Below, piece by piece: positions 9,204 to 17,290 of a DNA stretch of 64,000 nucleotides. How positions within the stretch are numbered: the stretch's first letter is position 1; the number at the start of each line of letters is the position of its first letter. A program made the position numbers and the translations under genes. The notes under the pieces were generated by a model. It was not told the DNA's origin. It worked only from the letters and a program-made list of their open reading frames with translations, and made no database searches. Origin of the DNA: Virgibacillus_R byunsanensis. GTDB taxonomy: Bacteria > Bacillota > Bacilli > Bacillales > Amphibacillaceae. The stretch spans positions 248,001 to 312,000 of the forward strand of contig NZ_JBHTKJ010000007.1 of the NCBI RefSeq assembly GCF_042675965.1, given 5' to 3'.

Positions 9204-10364
9204 ATGGTATATTTTAATTACGGGTCACTGGGTATACCAGATAAGGAAGCTTTAAAAGATGTAGAGGATTTTTTAGCTCAATTACCATTAAGGATTCTGG
9301 AAAGTCAGGGAGATTATACATTGGAAATGGTTTCAATGGCAGAACAAACAAGGAAACAGATTGCCGATATTTATAATGTTTCTGCTGACAATATAGCATT
9401 TATATCCAATACAACAGAGGGGCTTGGTATCCTTGCATCTGCTCTAAGGAATTCTGAAATTGATATTCAAGTTGCGGTACCTGATATTGAATTTATATCC
9501 AGTGCATTAGTATGGAAAAATGATTCTGATCGTATAAATTTTTGTCAAACGAAGAATGGCATCGTTTCGGTGGAAGCAGTTAGTAATCTATTGAAAAAAG
9601 ACTGCAATATTCTCTGCATGAGTTCTGTTCAGGAGGTAAGTGGATACCGTTTTTCATTCCAGGATCTATTGGAATTACGTGATAAAGGTACTAACGAATA
9701 CTGGATAATTGATGGTATACAAGAAGCGGGCATATTTATGCGAGGTTTAGAGGCTGAGAAGATTGATGCATATATTGTTGGTGGGCATAAATTACTAAAC
9801 AGCCCGTTTGGATTAGGTTTTATGTATATAAGTGATCGCTTGCTTGAACACATTCGACCAACATATTATGGTTACTTTAATTTAAATGAGCCAGTAGATG
9901 GTTGGGTTCATTATCTTGAATCTCGATCGAGGAAGTTAGTAGATTTAAAAAATATGTCTACTCGTAAAAGTGCGAGTATATTTGAGTCAGGTGGTATGGT
10001 TAATGCATTTGGGGCTCTGATGCTTGGGAAGAGTATTACGAATTGGCAGGAATTTGGTGTAGAGAATGCCAGTCAACATATCATGCAGTTACAAAAATTA
10101 TTTAGAAGTAAGTTACAGCTGACGGAAGGCTTTGAAATCCTAGGGGGAAAGAATCCTGATACATGGTCCTCTATTCTTACATTAACGAATATCAATGGAA
10201 TAGAGAAAGAGAGGCAGTTGTATAACATGCTATCTGCAAATGGGATGAAAGTAAGTTTACGATCAATTGAAGGCATTGGGGGAATCCGAATTGGCTTTCA
10301 TTACCGGACAACCGAGGAGGAAGTGAAGCAGTTGATTAGGGTGATTAACGAATTTTGTTGGTAG
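9204..10364 (+). CDS. Class V PLP-dependent aminotransferase (second of two)
   Basis: The 386-residue protein is also class V. The PLP-binding Asp lies in EYWIIDGIQEAGIF, and the Schiff-base Lys in IVGGHKLLNSPFGLGFMYI. It resembles the first enzyme in layout but is clearly diverged, so this is an old duplication or two recruited paralogues. It starts 10 bases after the antiporter gene and ends the operon; a copy of the dispersed repeat starts five bases after its stop. Two separate enzymes flanking one transporter might act on two related substrates or form a heteromer. The substrate cannot be named. Confidence 0.83.
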   Translation: MVYFNYGSLGIPDKEALKDVEDFLAQLPLRILESQGDYTLEMVSMAEQTRKQIADIYNVSADNIAFISNTTEGLGILASALRNSEIDIQVAVPDIEFISSALVWKNDSDRINFCQTKNGIVSVEAVSNLLKKDCNILCMSSVQEVSGYRFSFQDLLELRDKGTNEYWIIDGIQEAGIFMRGLEAEKIDAYIVGGHKLLNSPFGLGFMYISDRLLEHIRPTYYGYFNLNEPVDGWVHYLESRSRKLVDLKNMSTRKSASIFESGGMVNAFGALMLGKSITNWQEFGVENASQHIMQLQKLFRSKLQLTEGFEILGGKNPDTWSSILTLTNINGIEKERQLYNMLSANGMKVSLRSIEGIGGIRIGFHYRTTEEEVKQLIRVINEFCW

Positions 10365-10369
10365 GAGAT

Positions 10370-10405
10370 GGTGCCACTTCCTGGTTTTTGTTGAATCGTG
10401 TCGAG
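10370..10405 (+). repeat. Dispersed repeat copy 2 (short internal deletion)
   Basis: This copy reads GGTGCC then ACTTCCTGG, so it lacks the TGTC of the consensus, and ends in GTGTCGAG. It lies just after the second class V aminotransferase. Confidence 0.8.
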
Positions 10406-10468
10406 GGAATTTTAGGTAATGTTCTTGTTGTGTTGTAGACAATTACTTTTCTATGTGTAATAATAAAA

Positions 10469-10487
10469 TTGTTGAAATATGCAACAA
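10469..10487. promoter_or_regulatory. Inverted repeat TTGTTG-N7-CAACAA upstream of regulator
   Basis: A perfect 6-bp inverted repeat lies 15 bases before the regulator start. It contains TGCAACA, which recurs twice (one inverted) in front of the kdgT-like gene. A self-regulatory operator is inferred. Confidence 0.5.
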
Positions 10488-10501
10488 GCGAGGGATGGAA
10501 A

Positions 10502-12253
10502 ATGATAAAAGCACTTCTAATTGCACCTTACAAGGGGTTAGCAGAAACAGCTAAGAAAGTGGATACCCAACAAGATTTACAGGTGGATGTTACGATAGCT
10601 AACCTTGAAGAAGGGGTAAGGGCTGCTAAATTAGCAGAACAACAGGGATATGAGTTAATCATAAGTCGTGGTGGAACGGCTACTATGATTCAGGATGAAG
10701 TTTCTATACCTGTTGTTCACATAGACATAACTGGGTATGATATGCTTCGTGTTTTCACCCTCATTCGTGGAATCAAAAAAGGGGTGGCTCTCGTTGGATA
10801 TTCGAATATTTCTCAGGGTGCTGCCACAATATGTAACATATTAGAATTTGATGTGAAGATGATTACGATTGAATCCAGAAGTGAAGTGAGAGGTCATCTG
10901 GAGATGCTTAAAGAACAAGGCTTCACGGTTGTAATTGGTGATGTTATTACGGTTCAAGTTGCTGAACAAGTTGGATTGCGTGGGGTATTAATTACCTCGG
11001 GGAAAGAAGCGGTTACAGATGCTTTTGAAGAAGGAAAAAGAGTGCATAAATTCTTTCATAGGGTAAATAGCCAATCCTATTATTTCCAGGAGGCATTTCG
11101 TTCGATGCCTGTTCCTGCTATTTTGGTCAATAAACAAGGCAAACTAATTGAAAAAAATGGACGATATGAGCAAGATATTCAAGGTCATGACATTTTGAAT
11201 TCCTCTACTTCCTCTAAGTTAGTTAAGCGGGTTTTGGAAAATGAAACAAATCAATGGGCTGAATTAGAGGGAGAAAATTATATATACGAAATACAAGGAT
11301 TTTTGGTGAGTAAATCGGAGTCCATCGTGGGAATGATCATACATGTTTCATCGCTTCAAGCACGCACCAAAGCTATTAAAATAATAGGTGATCCTGTGCA
11401 TACTCCTATTATTGGAGAAAGTGATCAGGCTGAGAGTCTGAGAAGAAATATACGTCAATTTGCAGATTCGGAAGAAACAGTATCTATTATCGGGGAAGCT
11501 GGAACGGGTAAATTTACAGTAGCACAACAAATACATTTTGAAAGGTATGGTCAAGAATCGCCTATTGTTGTTATTGAGGGTAGCTACTTGACAAACGATG
11601 CTTCGGAAATTGAAAAATTACAAACAAAACTTTTATCTATCCAACGAGGTACTGTTTTGATCAAAGACATAGAATCCGTACCTGTTGAGATACAACACGA
11701 CATTCGAAGTTTATTAAGTGACATGCCACGTAGCTCGAAAGTTTTGGTTCTTAGTAAAGCCCCACTTGGTCAACGCCTTATTTCCAACACATTTGATGAA
11801 AAACTTTATCAAGAAATCTCTAAGTATTCCCTTCATCTTTTACCATTACGCGACAGAAAAGAAGATATTGGAACGTTTGTAGATTATTTTTTAACTGAAT
11901 TTCATGCTGAAAATGGTAATGAAACCGTTGGGATGAAACAAGATGCCATTGAATATCTATTGCAGTTTGAGTGGTTAGGCAACCTACCTCAATTAAAACG
12001 AGTAATCAGGGAATTAAGTGTGATGACCAAAGCAAATTATATAGAACTTTTTCATGTCAAAGAGTTAATGGATAACTATCAACAAATGTTAGTAGAGAAT
12101 GAGAAGAGATTACCAATTGAAGGCACGTTAAAAGAAATAGAGCAAAACGTGATTAAACAGGTTTTACAAGAAGAAGGCAACAACCAATCAAAAGCAGCGA
12201 AACGGTTGGATATTAATCGTTCTACATTATGGAGAAAGTTGAAACAGTCATAG
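10502..12253 (+). CDS. PrpR-like regulator with degenerate AAA+ domain and Fis-type HTH
   Basis: The 583-residue protein has a PrpR-N type sensor domain (about residues 1-190, with LIISRGGTATMIQDEVSIPV), a PAS-like segment (about 195-300), a sigma54-activator-type AAA+ domain (about 305-515) and a Fis-like HTH ending SKAAKRLDINRSTLWRKL. The AAA+ part is degenerate. Walker A reads GEAGTGKFT, with Phe where Ser/Thr is usual, and the GAFTGA sigma54-contact loop is absent. It may therefore act with the housekeeping sigma factor, as TyrR does. The start is set at 10502 by GAGGGATGG. It precedes the kdgT-dtnK-pdxA2 genes on the same strand and probably senses a sugar acid intermediate. Confidence 0.85.
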   Translation: MIKALLIAPYKGLAETAKKVDTQQDLQVDVTIANLEEGVRAAKLAEQQGYELIISRGGTATMIQDEVSIPVVHIDITGYDMLRVFTLIRGIKKGVALVGYSNISQGAATICNILEFDVKMITIESRSEVRGHLEMLKEQGFTVVIGDVITVQVAEQVGLRGVLITSGKEAVTDAFEEGKRVHKFFHRVNSQSYYFQEAFRSMPVPAILVNKQGKLIEKNGRYEQDIQGHDILNSSTSSKLVKRVLENETNQWAELEGENYIYEIQGFLVSKSESIVGMIIHVSSLQARTKAIKIIGDPVHTPIIGESDQAESLRRNIRQFADSEETVSIIGEAGTGKFTVAQQIHFERYGQESPIVVIEGSYLTNDASEIEKLQTKLLSIQRGTVLIKDIESVPVEIQHDIRSLLSDMPRSSKVLVLSKAPLGQRLISNTFDEKLYQEISKYSLHLLPLRDRKEDIGTFVDYFLTEFHAENGNETVGMKQDAIEYLLQFEWLGNLPQLKRVIRELSVMTKANYIELFHVKELMDNYQQMLVENEKRLPIEGTLKEIEQNVIKQVLQEEGNNQSKAAKRLDINRSTLWRKLKQS

Positions 12254-12265
12254 AGTCGAATGTTA

Positions 12266-12292
12266 GGGGATCCGTAATGGGTTCTCTTTTTG
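12266..12292 (+). terminator. Terminator of PrpR-like regulator gene
   Basis: GGGGATCC and GGGTTCTC form an 8-bp stem with G-U pairs and a 5-base loop, followed by five T residues. Confidence 0.65.
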
Positions 12293-12380
12293 TTTGTGAA
12301 GAAAATATATAACCTTGAACGTTATGTATATTTTCTACAGAATCAGCCATGTCCAGCTACAACTCCTAGGCTTTCGAGAC

Positions 12381-12435
12381 ATAAGCAGTTCAATTCCGTG
12401 TGGTAAAGGTATCCACACGGAATCGAACTGCTTAT
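12381..12435. repeat. Long 23-bp hairpin
   Basis: The two arms, starting ATAAGCAGTTC and ending GAACTGCTTAT, pair over 23 bp with one G-T mismatch and a 9-base loop. There is no adjacent T-tract, so it is not a plain terminator. It lies between the regulator terminator and the kdgT promoter. Confidence 0.75.
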
Positions 12436-12484
12436 ACCTGTCATGTCATTCTAGGTGTTTTTATTTTTGTTTATTGTTTTAAAA

Positions 12485-12491
12485 TGCAACA
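12485..12491 (+). promoter_or_regulatory. TGCAACA half-site upstream of kdgT promoter
   Basis: This heptamer matches the right arm of the inverted repeat before the regulator gene. It lies 41 bases (about four helical turns) from the inverted TGTTGCA at 12526. Confidence 0.4.
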
Positions 12492-12521
12492 CTATAAAGT
12501 ATTTTGTGAAAAATTATAAAA

Positions 12522-12555
12522 ATATGTTGCATTTTATGACAACATATTTTATCAT
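12522..12555 (+). promoter_or_regulatory. Sigma-A promoter of kdgT operon with overlapping inverted repeat
   Basis: TTGCAT at 12527 and TATCAT at 12550 are 17 bases apart and form a plausible housekeeping promoter. An 8-bp inverted repeat ATATGTTG-N10-CAACATAT (12522-12547) covers the -35 and spacer, as an operator would. No -24/-12 sigma54 promoter was seen, in line with the regulator lacking GAFTGA. Confidence 0.6.
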
Positions 12556-12560
12556 TACTA

Positions 12561-12575
12561 ATGAAAACGCTTTAC
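12561..12575 (+). promoter_or_regulatory. cre site (CcpA binding)
   Basis: ATGAAAACGCTTTAC fits the cre consensus WTGAAARCGYTTWNN at every position. It sits just after the -10 box, near the expected transcription start, where CcpA binding normally represses. Confidence 0.75.
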
Positions 12576-12625
12576 TATTATTTTTGTTTCATAATAAAAC
12601 GATTACAAAACGAGGGGGATATAAA

Positions 12626-13609
12626 ATGAAGATCAAAGCTACATTAGAAAGAATTCCAGGAGGTATGATGGTAGTTCCGTTGTTGCTTGCTGCAACACTA
12701 AATACGGTTGCACCTGATTTACTAAGGATCGGAAACTTCACACAGGCATTATTTGTCGACGGGGCAGGTGCGCTTATCGCACTATTTCTATTATGTACAG
12801 GGGCACAAATTAATTTTCGTAATGTTGGAGTTAGTTTAGGAAAAGGGGCAACATTGTTAACTACCAAATGGGTAGTTGGTGCAGCATTTGGTTTGCTTGC
12901 ATACATGTTCGCTGGATCTGATGGTCTTTGGCTAGGTCTAGCACCAATTGCCATTATTGCCGCTATGACAAATAGTAATGGTGGCTTGTATGTAGCGCTA
13001 GTTGGTCAATATGGTGATAAAACAGACCGTGCAGCATATTCTTTACTAGCTTTAAATGATGGTCCTTTCTTTACGATGGTAGCACTATCTATTTTCGGAG
13101 CTATGGGATTTGTTGACGGATTGTTCTCATTCGTTTCATTTATTGCGGTATTATTACCAATTATTGTTGGTATGGTGTTAGGTAACTTAGATGAGGAAAT
13201 GAGAGAGTTCTTTGATAAAGGTAGTTCCATGTTAATTCCATTCTTCGCATTTGCTTTAGGTATGGGAATTGACTTTGGAGCAATTATTGAAGGTGGATTA
13301 TCTGGAATTATTCTTGGATTAGCAACAGTATTTATTACTGGTACAGCCGGTTATTTCGTATTTAAATCGCTTAAATGGAATCCGATTGCAGGGGCTGCAG
13401 AAGGTTCAACAGCAGGTAACGCCGTAGCAACTCCAGCAGCAATTGCAGCTGCTAGTGCAAGTTTTGCAGCGCATGTTGACTTGGCTACTGTACAAGTTGC
13501 TGCATCGACTGTAACAACAGCAATTCTACTTCCGTTATATATCGGGTTTTTAGTAAAACGTTTAGACAAAAAAGGTATTAAAGCACCAGATGACTTTATA
13601 GTTAATTAA
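12626..13609 (+). CDS. kdgT: KdgT-family sugar acid permease
   Basis: The 327-residue membrane protein matches the 2-keto-3-deoxygluconate permease family from the first residues (MKIKATLERIPGGMMVVPLL) to the C-terminal EGSTAGNAVATPAAIAAA. About ten membrane segments are visible. The ATG at 12626 follows CGAGGGGGAT. Family members are proton-coupled importers in the cytoplasmic membrane. Here the neighbours encode a four-carbon acid sugar kinase and a PdxA2-type dehydrogenase, so the likely substrate is D-threonate, D-erythronate or a similar C4 sugar acid rather than KDG; no KDG kinase or aldolase gene is nearby. Confidence 0.88.
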   Translation: MKIKATLERIPGGMMVVPLLLAATLNTVAPDLLRIGNFTQALFVDGAGALIALFLLCTGAQINFRNVGVSLGKGATLLTTKWVVGAAFGLLAYMFAGSDGLWLGLAPIAIIAAMTNSNGGLYVALVGQYGDKTDRAAYSLLALNDGPFFTMVALSIFGAMGFVDGLFSFVSFIAVLLPIIVGMVLGNLDEEMREFFDKGSSMLIPFFAFALGMGIDFGAIIEGGLSGIILGLATVFITGTAGYFVFKSLKWNPIAGAAEGSTAGNAVATPAAIAAASASFAAHVDLATVQVAASTVTTAILLPLYIGFLVKRLDKKGIKAPDDFIVN

Positions 13610-13638
13610 AATAAATCTGTTATAAATGAGGAATCAAC

Positions 13639-14937
13639 ATGAAGGAACTAATAGGAATTATTGCAGACGATTTAACTGGGGCAAATGATAGTGGCGTTCA
13701 GCTTACCGAAAAAGGTATAAATACTTCCGTTCTTTTTGATATCCCAAAAAATAAGGATCATCTGGATAACGGAGTAGTAATCGATACGAATTCACGTGCA
13801 TTGTCAAGAGAAGATGCAGCATCTAAGACGAGAGAGGCTGGCCAATTTTTAAAACAAGCAGGCTATCCAACTATTTATAAAAAAATGGATTCAACCTTAA
13901 GAGGGCATATTGGAACAGAATTGCATATTCTTTATGATGTATTTAAGCCGGAGTTTGTATGTATTGCTCCGGCATTCCCTCCGCTTGGTAGAACGACTAA
14001 AGATGGCATTCATTATGTTAATGGAGAAAAAATTGCAGATACAGAAATTTCAAAAGACCCGAAGCATCCGGTTACGGAATCGTCTATCCCAAAGATTTTA
14101 GAAAAAGAAATCGGGGAGCCAGTTGGTTTGTTGAAGATTGCTGATATTGAAGCAGATTCATCTGTTTTTTGGGAAAAAGTAAATAAATTTAAACATAATA
14201 ATATAAACTATATTGTTTGTGATGCAGAGACTCAAGATCATTTACAACAAGCTGCACAAAAGATGGCTGATGTTTCAGAACGGATTATTTGGGCCGGTTC
14301 TGCTGGACTTGCTGAAGTGTTGCCAGAAGTACTGGGAATCAATCAACATACAGACCAACGGACTTTTTCCGAATCTGGCCGTGTCATGACGGTTTGTGGG
14401 AGTTTATCACAAGTTACCCAGGATCAAGTAAAGTTTGCGGCAAGTCAGCCAAATGTAACTGCTGTGGAATTAAACACGTTGCAAGTTTTTGAGAATGATT
14501 GGACAACACTAAGAGAAAGTATTATTGCTGATTCTCTTAAAGCATTAGAAGAAGGAAATGATATCGTTCTGTATGTTCCTTCCAATCAGGAAATAAGAGA
14601 AAACGTAAAGAAAGTCGGTAAAAAACGAAAGCTAACAGATAACCAAATCGGAGAAAAGATCTCTGGAGCTATTGGTGAAATTGTAGCAATTATCACCGAA
14701 GCAAATAAAGATCTTACGGGTCTCGTGCTGACAGGCGGAGATACAGCGAAAGACACCTCACGTCACTTAGGTGGGATTGGTTTCCGTTTGATAAAGCAAA
14801 TCGAAGCAGGTATTCCTTTAGGTACGTTAATCGGTATGGATTTGGAATATAAAGTCGTAACAAAAGCAGGAGCATTTGGAAAAAAAGATTCCATTTATCA
14901 TGCGATGCAGGAATTGAAGGGAGTTCATAAAAAATGA
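13639..14937 (+). CDS. dtnK: Four-carbon acid sugar kinase (DUF1537 family, DtnK-like)
   Basis: The 432-residue protein belongs to the family that phosphorylates D-threonate, D-erythronate or related C4 sugar acids at O4 using ATP. The N-terminal substrate domain begins IGIIADDLTGANDSGVQL and contains KKMDSTLRGHIGTEL; the C-terminal nucleotide domain contains LVLTGGDTAKDTSRHLG and ends near VTKAGAFGKKDS. These are the hallmark motifs of the family. It overlaps pdxA2 by four bases (ATGA), so the two are translationally coupled. The choice of dtnK over an erythronate kinase symbol rests on the PdxA2 partner and is inference. Confidence 0.88.
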   Translation: MKELIGIIADDLTGANDSGVQLTEKGINTSVLFDIPKNKDHLDNGVVIDTNSRALSREDAASKTREAGQFLKQAGYPTIYKKMDSTLRGHIGTELHILYDVFKPEFVCIAPAFPPLGRTTKDGIHYVNGEKIADTEISKDPKHPVTESSIPKILEKEIGEPVGLLKIADIEADSSVFWEKVNKFKHNNINYIVCDAETQDHLQQAAQKMADVSERIIWAGSAGLAEVLPEVLGINQHTDQRTFSESGRVMTVCGSLSQVTQDQVKFAASQPNVTAVELNTLQVFENDWTTLRESIIADSLKALEEGNDIVLYVPSNQEIRENVKKVGKKRKLTDNQIGEKISGAIGEIVAIITEANKDLTGLVLTGGDTAKDTSRHLGGIGFRLIKQIEAGIPLGTLIGMDLEYKVVTKAGAFGKKDSIYHAMQELKGVHKK

Positions 14938-15932
14938 GTAAAAAACCAATAGTAGGAATTACTATGGGGGATGCATCAGGAGTAGGTCCAGAGATTATTG
15001 TGAAAAGTCTACAAAGCAATCACGTATATGAGCAGTCACATCCGATTGTGATTGGGGATGCAAAAATGCTAACGCGTGCTGCAGAGATTTTAAAGACGGA
15101 TATTACTATTACAAAAGTAGATGGTAATTCGGATTTCACAACAACTAATGCGGGTGAAATTGCATGTTATGATTTAGATTTACTTCCTGAAGATCTACCT
15201 TTTGGACAGGTCTCCTCTGAAGCTGGAAATGCTGCATTTGAATATTTAAGAACTGCCATTGAACTCGCAAATAGTGAGCAAATTGACGCTATTTGTACCG
15301 CACCTTTAAACAAAGAAGCATTGCATAAAGGTGGACATATTTATCCGGGACACACAGAAATCTTGGCGGAGTTAACAGATACGAAAGATTTCTCTATGAT
15401 GTTGTCTTCACCTAAGTTAAAAGTAATTCATGTAACCACACATGTGGGTATTATCGATGCTATCAATATGATTAATCCAGAACGTGTTTATAAAGTTATT
15501 CGGTTAGCCCATGAAACGCTAACTAACTCCGGTGTCAAACAGCCTAAAATAGGGGTATGTGGGATTAATCCTCATGCCGGAGAAAATGGATTGTTTGGTT
15601 ATGGTGAAGAAGAGGAGAAAATTATTCCCGCGGTTGAACGTGCTACGGAAGAAGGACTAGATGTAGAAGGGCCACTACCGGCTGATACGTTATTCTTCCG
15701 AGCGCAACGTGGTGACTTTGATATCGTACTTGCCATGTATCACGACCAGGGTCATGGTCCAATCAAGGTATTAGGACTAGAAGCTGGAGTGAATATAACA
15801 GTTGGGTTACCAATTATTAGAACCAGTGTTGACCATGGAACCGCTTTTGATATCGCCGGTACAGGGATAGTAGATGAAAGAAGCATGTTAGAAGCGTTAA
15901 GACAAGCAATTGAGCTAGCACCGGAGAAGTAG
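14934..15932 (+). CDS. pdxA2: PdxA2-type 4-phosphate dehydrogenase (D-threonate/D-erythronate pathway)
   Basis: The 332-residue enzyme is homologous to 4-hydroxythreonine-4-phosphate dehydrogenase PdxA. The divalent-metal histidines fall in THVGIIDAINM, NPHAGENGLFG and YHDQGHGPIK, and the PdxA entry motif is GITMGDASGVGPE. In vitamin B6 synthesis PdxA feeds PdxJ, but Bacillaceae make PLP through PdxST, and this copy sits in an operon with a C4 sugar acid kinase and a permease. Members in that context oxidise D-threonate- or D-erythronate-4-phosphate, which then decarboxylates to dihydroxyacetone phosphate. That role is favoured here. A dispersed repeat and a terminator follow. Confidence 0.9.
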   Translation: MSKKPIVGITMGDASGVGPEIIVKSLQSNHVYEQSHPIVIGDAKMLTRAAEILKTDITITKVDGNSDFTTTNAGEIACYDLDLLPEDLPFGQVSSEAGNAAFEYLRTAIELANSEQIDAICTAPLNKEALHKGGHIYPGHTEILAELTDTKDFSMMLSSPKLKVIHVTTHVGIIDAINMINPERVYKVIRLAHETLTNSGVKQPKIGVCGINPHAGENGLFGYGEEEEKIIPAVERATEEGLDVEGPLPADTLFFRAQRGDFDIVLAMYHDQGHGPIKVLGLEAGVNITVGLPIIRTSVDHGTAFDIAGTGIVDERSMLEALRQAIELAPEK

Positions 15933-15939
15933 GTGGGAG

Positions 15940-15980
15940 GGTGCACTGTCACTTCCCAATTTTGTTGAAAGGTGCCGAAT
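15940..15980 (+). repeat. Dispersed repeat copy 3
   Basis: This copy starts GGTGCACTGTCACTTCCC and continues TTGTTGAAAGGTGCCGAAT. It lies 8 bases after the pdxA2 stop. Confidence 0.8.
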
Positions 15981-16000
15981 AACGAAATAGGTATATAAAG

Positions 16001-16030
16001 ACTGTTAGTAGTTAACTGCTAACAGTTTTT
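16001..16030 (+). terminator. Terminator of kdgT-dtnK-pdxA2 operon
   Basis: ACTGTTAGTAG pairs with CTGCTAACAGT around a TTAA loop, an 11-bp stem followed by TTTTT. Confidence 0.88.
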
Positions 16031-16111
16031 ATATTGAGTTTATCATTGGATAAGAAATAGCTGTGGCTGTATAGTTGAAAGTAATAAAGTATGAAAGAAA
16101 GGATGATCGGT

Positions 16112-17116
16112 TTGCAACAACAAATTAAACTTGTGAAAAGGCCAGTGGGTACACCCGTGAAAGAGGACTTTGAATTTGTTCAAGCACCAATCGGTGAACC
16201 GGCAGAAGGTGAAGTGCTGATTCGAACCATCTATATCTCGGTTGACCCATATTTGAGAGGCAGAATGAATGATGTGAAATCTTACATTCCGCCATTTGAG
16301 TTGGATTCCGTAATTACGAGCGGTGTAATCGGTCAAGTCGTCAAGTCAAAATCTGCTAAGTTTGCAGAAAAGGATGTTGTAACTGGTTCACTCGGATGGC
16401 AGGAATATTCAGTTGCGAAAGACTCTTCTATTCGAAAAATTGATACAAATCTTGCGCCTGCCTCTGCCTATTTAAGTGTGCTAGGTATGACAGGGTTAAC
16501 CGCTTATTTTGGATTGTTGGATATAGGACAGCCTAAAGAAGGTGAAACGGTTGTTGTGTCAGGAGCGGCTGGTGCTGTTGGGTCAGTTGTTGGTCAGATC
16601 GCAAAAATTAAAGGCGCGCGTGTTGTCGGGATCGCTGGTTCTGATGAAAAAATAAAATACCTTAAGAATGAACTTGGGTTGGATGCAACGGTTAATTATA
16701 AAACAGATGATGTGAAGACTGCTTTAGCTGAAAAGTGCCCTGATGGAATTGATGTGTATTATGAAAATGTTGGTGGGGAAATAGGTGATGCCGTACTTCC
16801 ATTACTTAATAAATTTGCGCGTATCCCAGTTTGCGGAGCGATCTCGGCTTATAATAATGAGGAAGCTGATATTGGTTTACGCGTTCAGAGCTACTTGATC
16901 AAAACAAGTTCAGTGATGAAAGGCTTTACTGTTGGTGATTATGCTTCCCGTTTCAAAGAAGGATCACAAGCATTAGCAAAATGGCTGCAAGAAGGGAAAT
17001 TGCAATATGAAGAAACCATTACAGATGGGTTCGATCAGACAATTGATGCATTTCTTGACTTGTTTAAAGGTGCAAACCTTGGGAAAGCAATTGTAAAAGT
17101 ATCTGAATTGGAGTAA
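16112..17116 (+). CDS. Zinc-independent MDR oxidoreductase (YfmJ/CurA-like)
   Basis: The 334-residue protein is an NADP-dependent medium-chain dehydrogenase/reductase without zinc ligands, in the leukotriene B4 12-hydroxydehydrogenase / curcumin reductase group to which B. subtilis YfmJ belongs. Visible motifs are the N-terminal ISVDPYLRGRMNDVKSY, the Rossmann segment SGAAGAVGSVVGQIAKIKG and the family YYENVGGE. Such enzymes reduce alpha,beta-unsaturated carbonyl compounds. The TTG at 16112 is chosen since GAAAGGATG precedes it at normal spacing and the product then aligns with YfmJ; an ATG at 16091 is the alternative. It appears to be a single-gene unit flanked by terminators. Confidence 0.88.
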   Translation: MQQQIKLVKRPVGTPVKEDFEFVQAPIGEPAEGEVLIRTIYISVDPYLRGRMNDVKSYIPPFELDSVITSGVIGQVVKSKSAKFAEKDVVTGSLGWQEYSVAKDSSIRKIDTNLAPASAYLSVLGMTGLTAYFGLLDIGQPKEGETVVVSGAAGAVGSVVGQIAKIKGARVVGIAGSDEKIKYLKNELGLDATVNYKTDDVKTALAEKCPDGIDVYYENVGGEIGDAVLPLLNKFARIPVCGAISAYNNEEADIGLRVQSYLIKTSSVMKGFTVGDYASRFKEGSQALAKWLQEGKLQYEETITDGFDQTIDAFLDLFKGANLGKAIVKVSELE

Positions 17117-17117
17117 A

Positions 17118-17158
17118 AGGTTGGTGCGTTTCCGTTAACGGGACGTACCTTATTTTTT
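17118..17158 (+). terminator. Terminator after MDR oxidoreductase
   Basis: GGTGCGTTTCCG and CGGGACGTACC form a stem with G-U pairs and a small bulge around TTAA, followed by a run of six T residues. Confidence 0.75.
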
Positions 17159-17290
17159 GATTAGATGAAAAAATTCCTTCTACGCATTGAATATTTTATT
17201 TATTGCTATTAGTGTGAAAATATAGGAAAATAGAGTAAGAATCTACTCTGTACGGTAGTAGGTTTACATATTGATTCAAGGAGGAATGGG

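Noticed and set aside
12440..12625. A sigma54 (-24/-12) promoter for the kdgT operon, expected from the NtrC-like regulator
   Set aside because: No GG-N10-GC element of the right form is seen, a good sigma-A promoter is present, and the regulator lacks GAFTGA.
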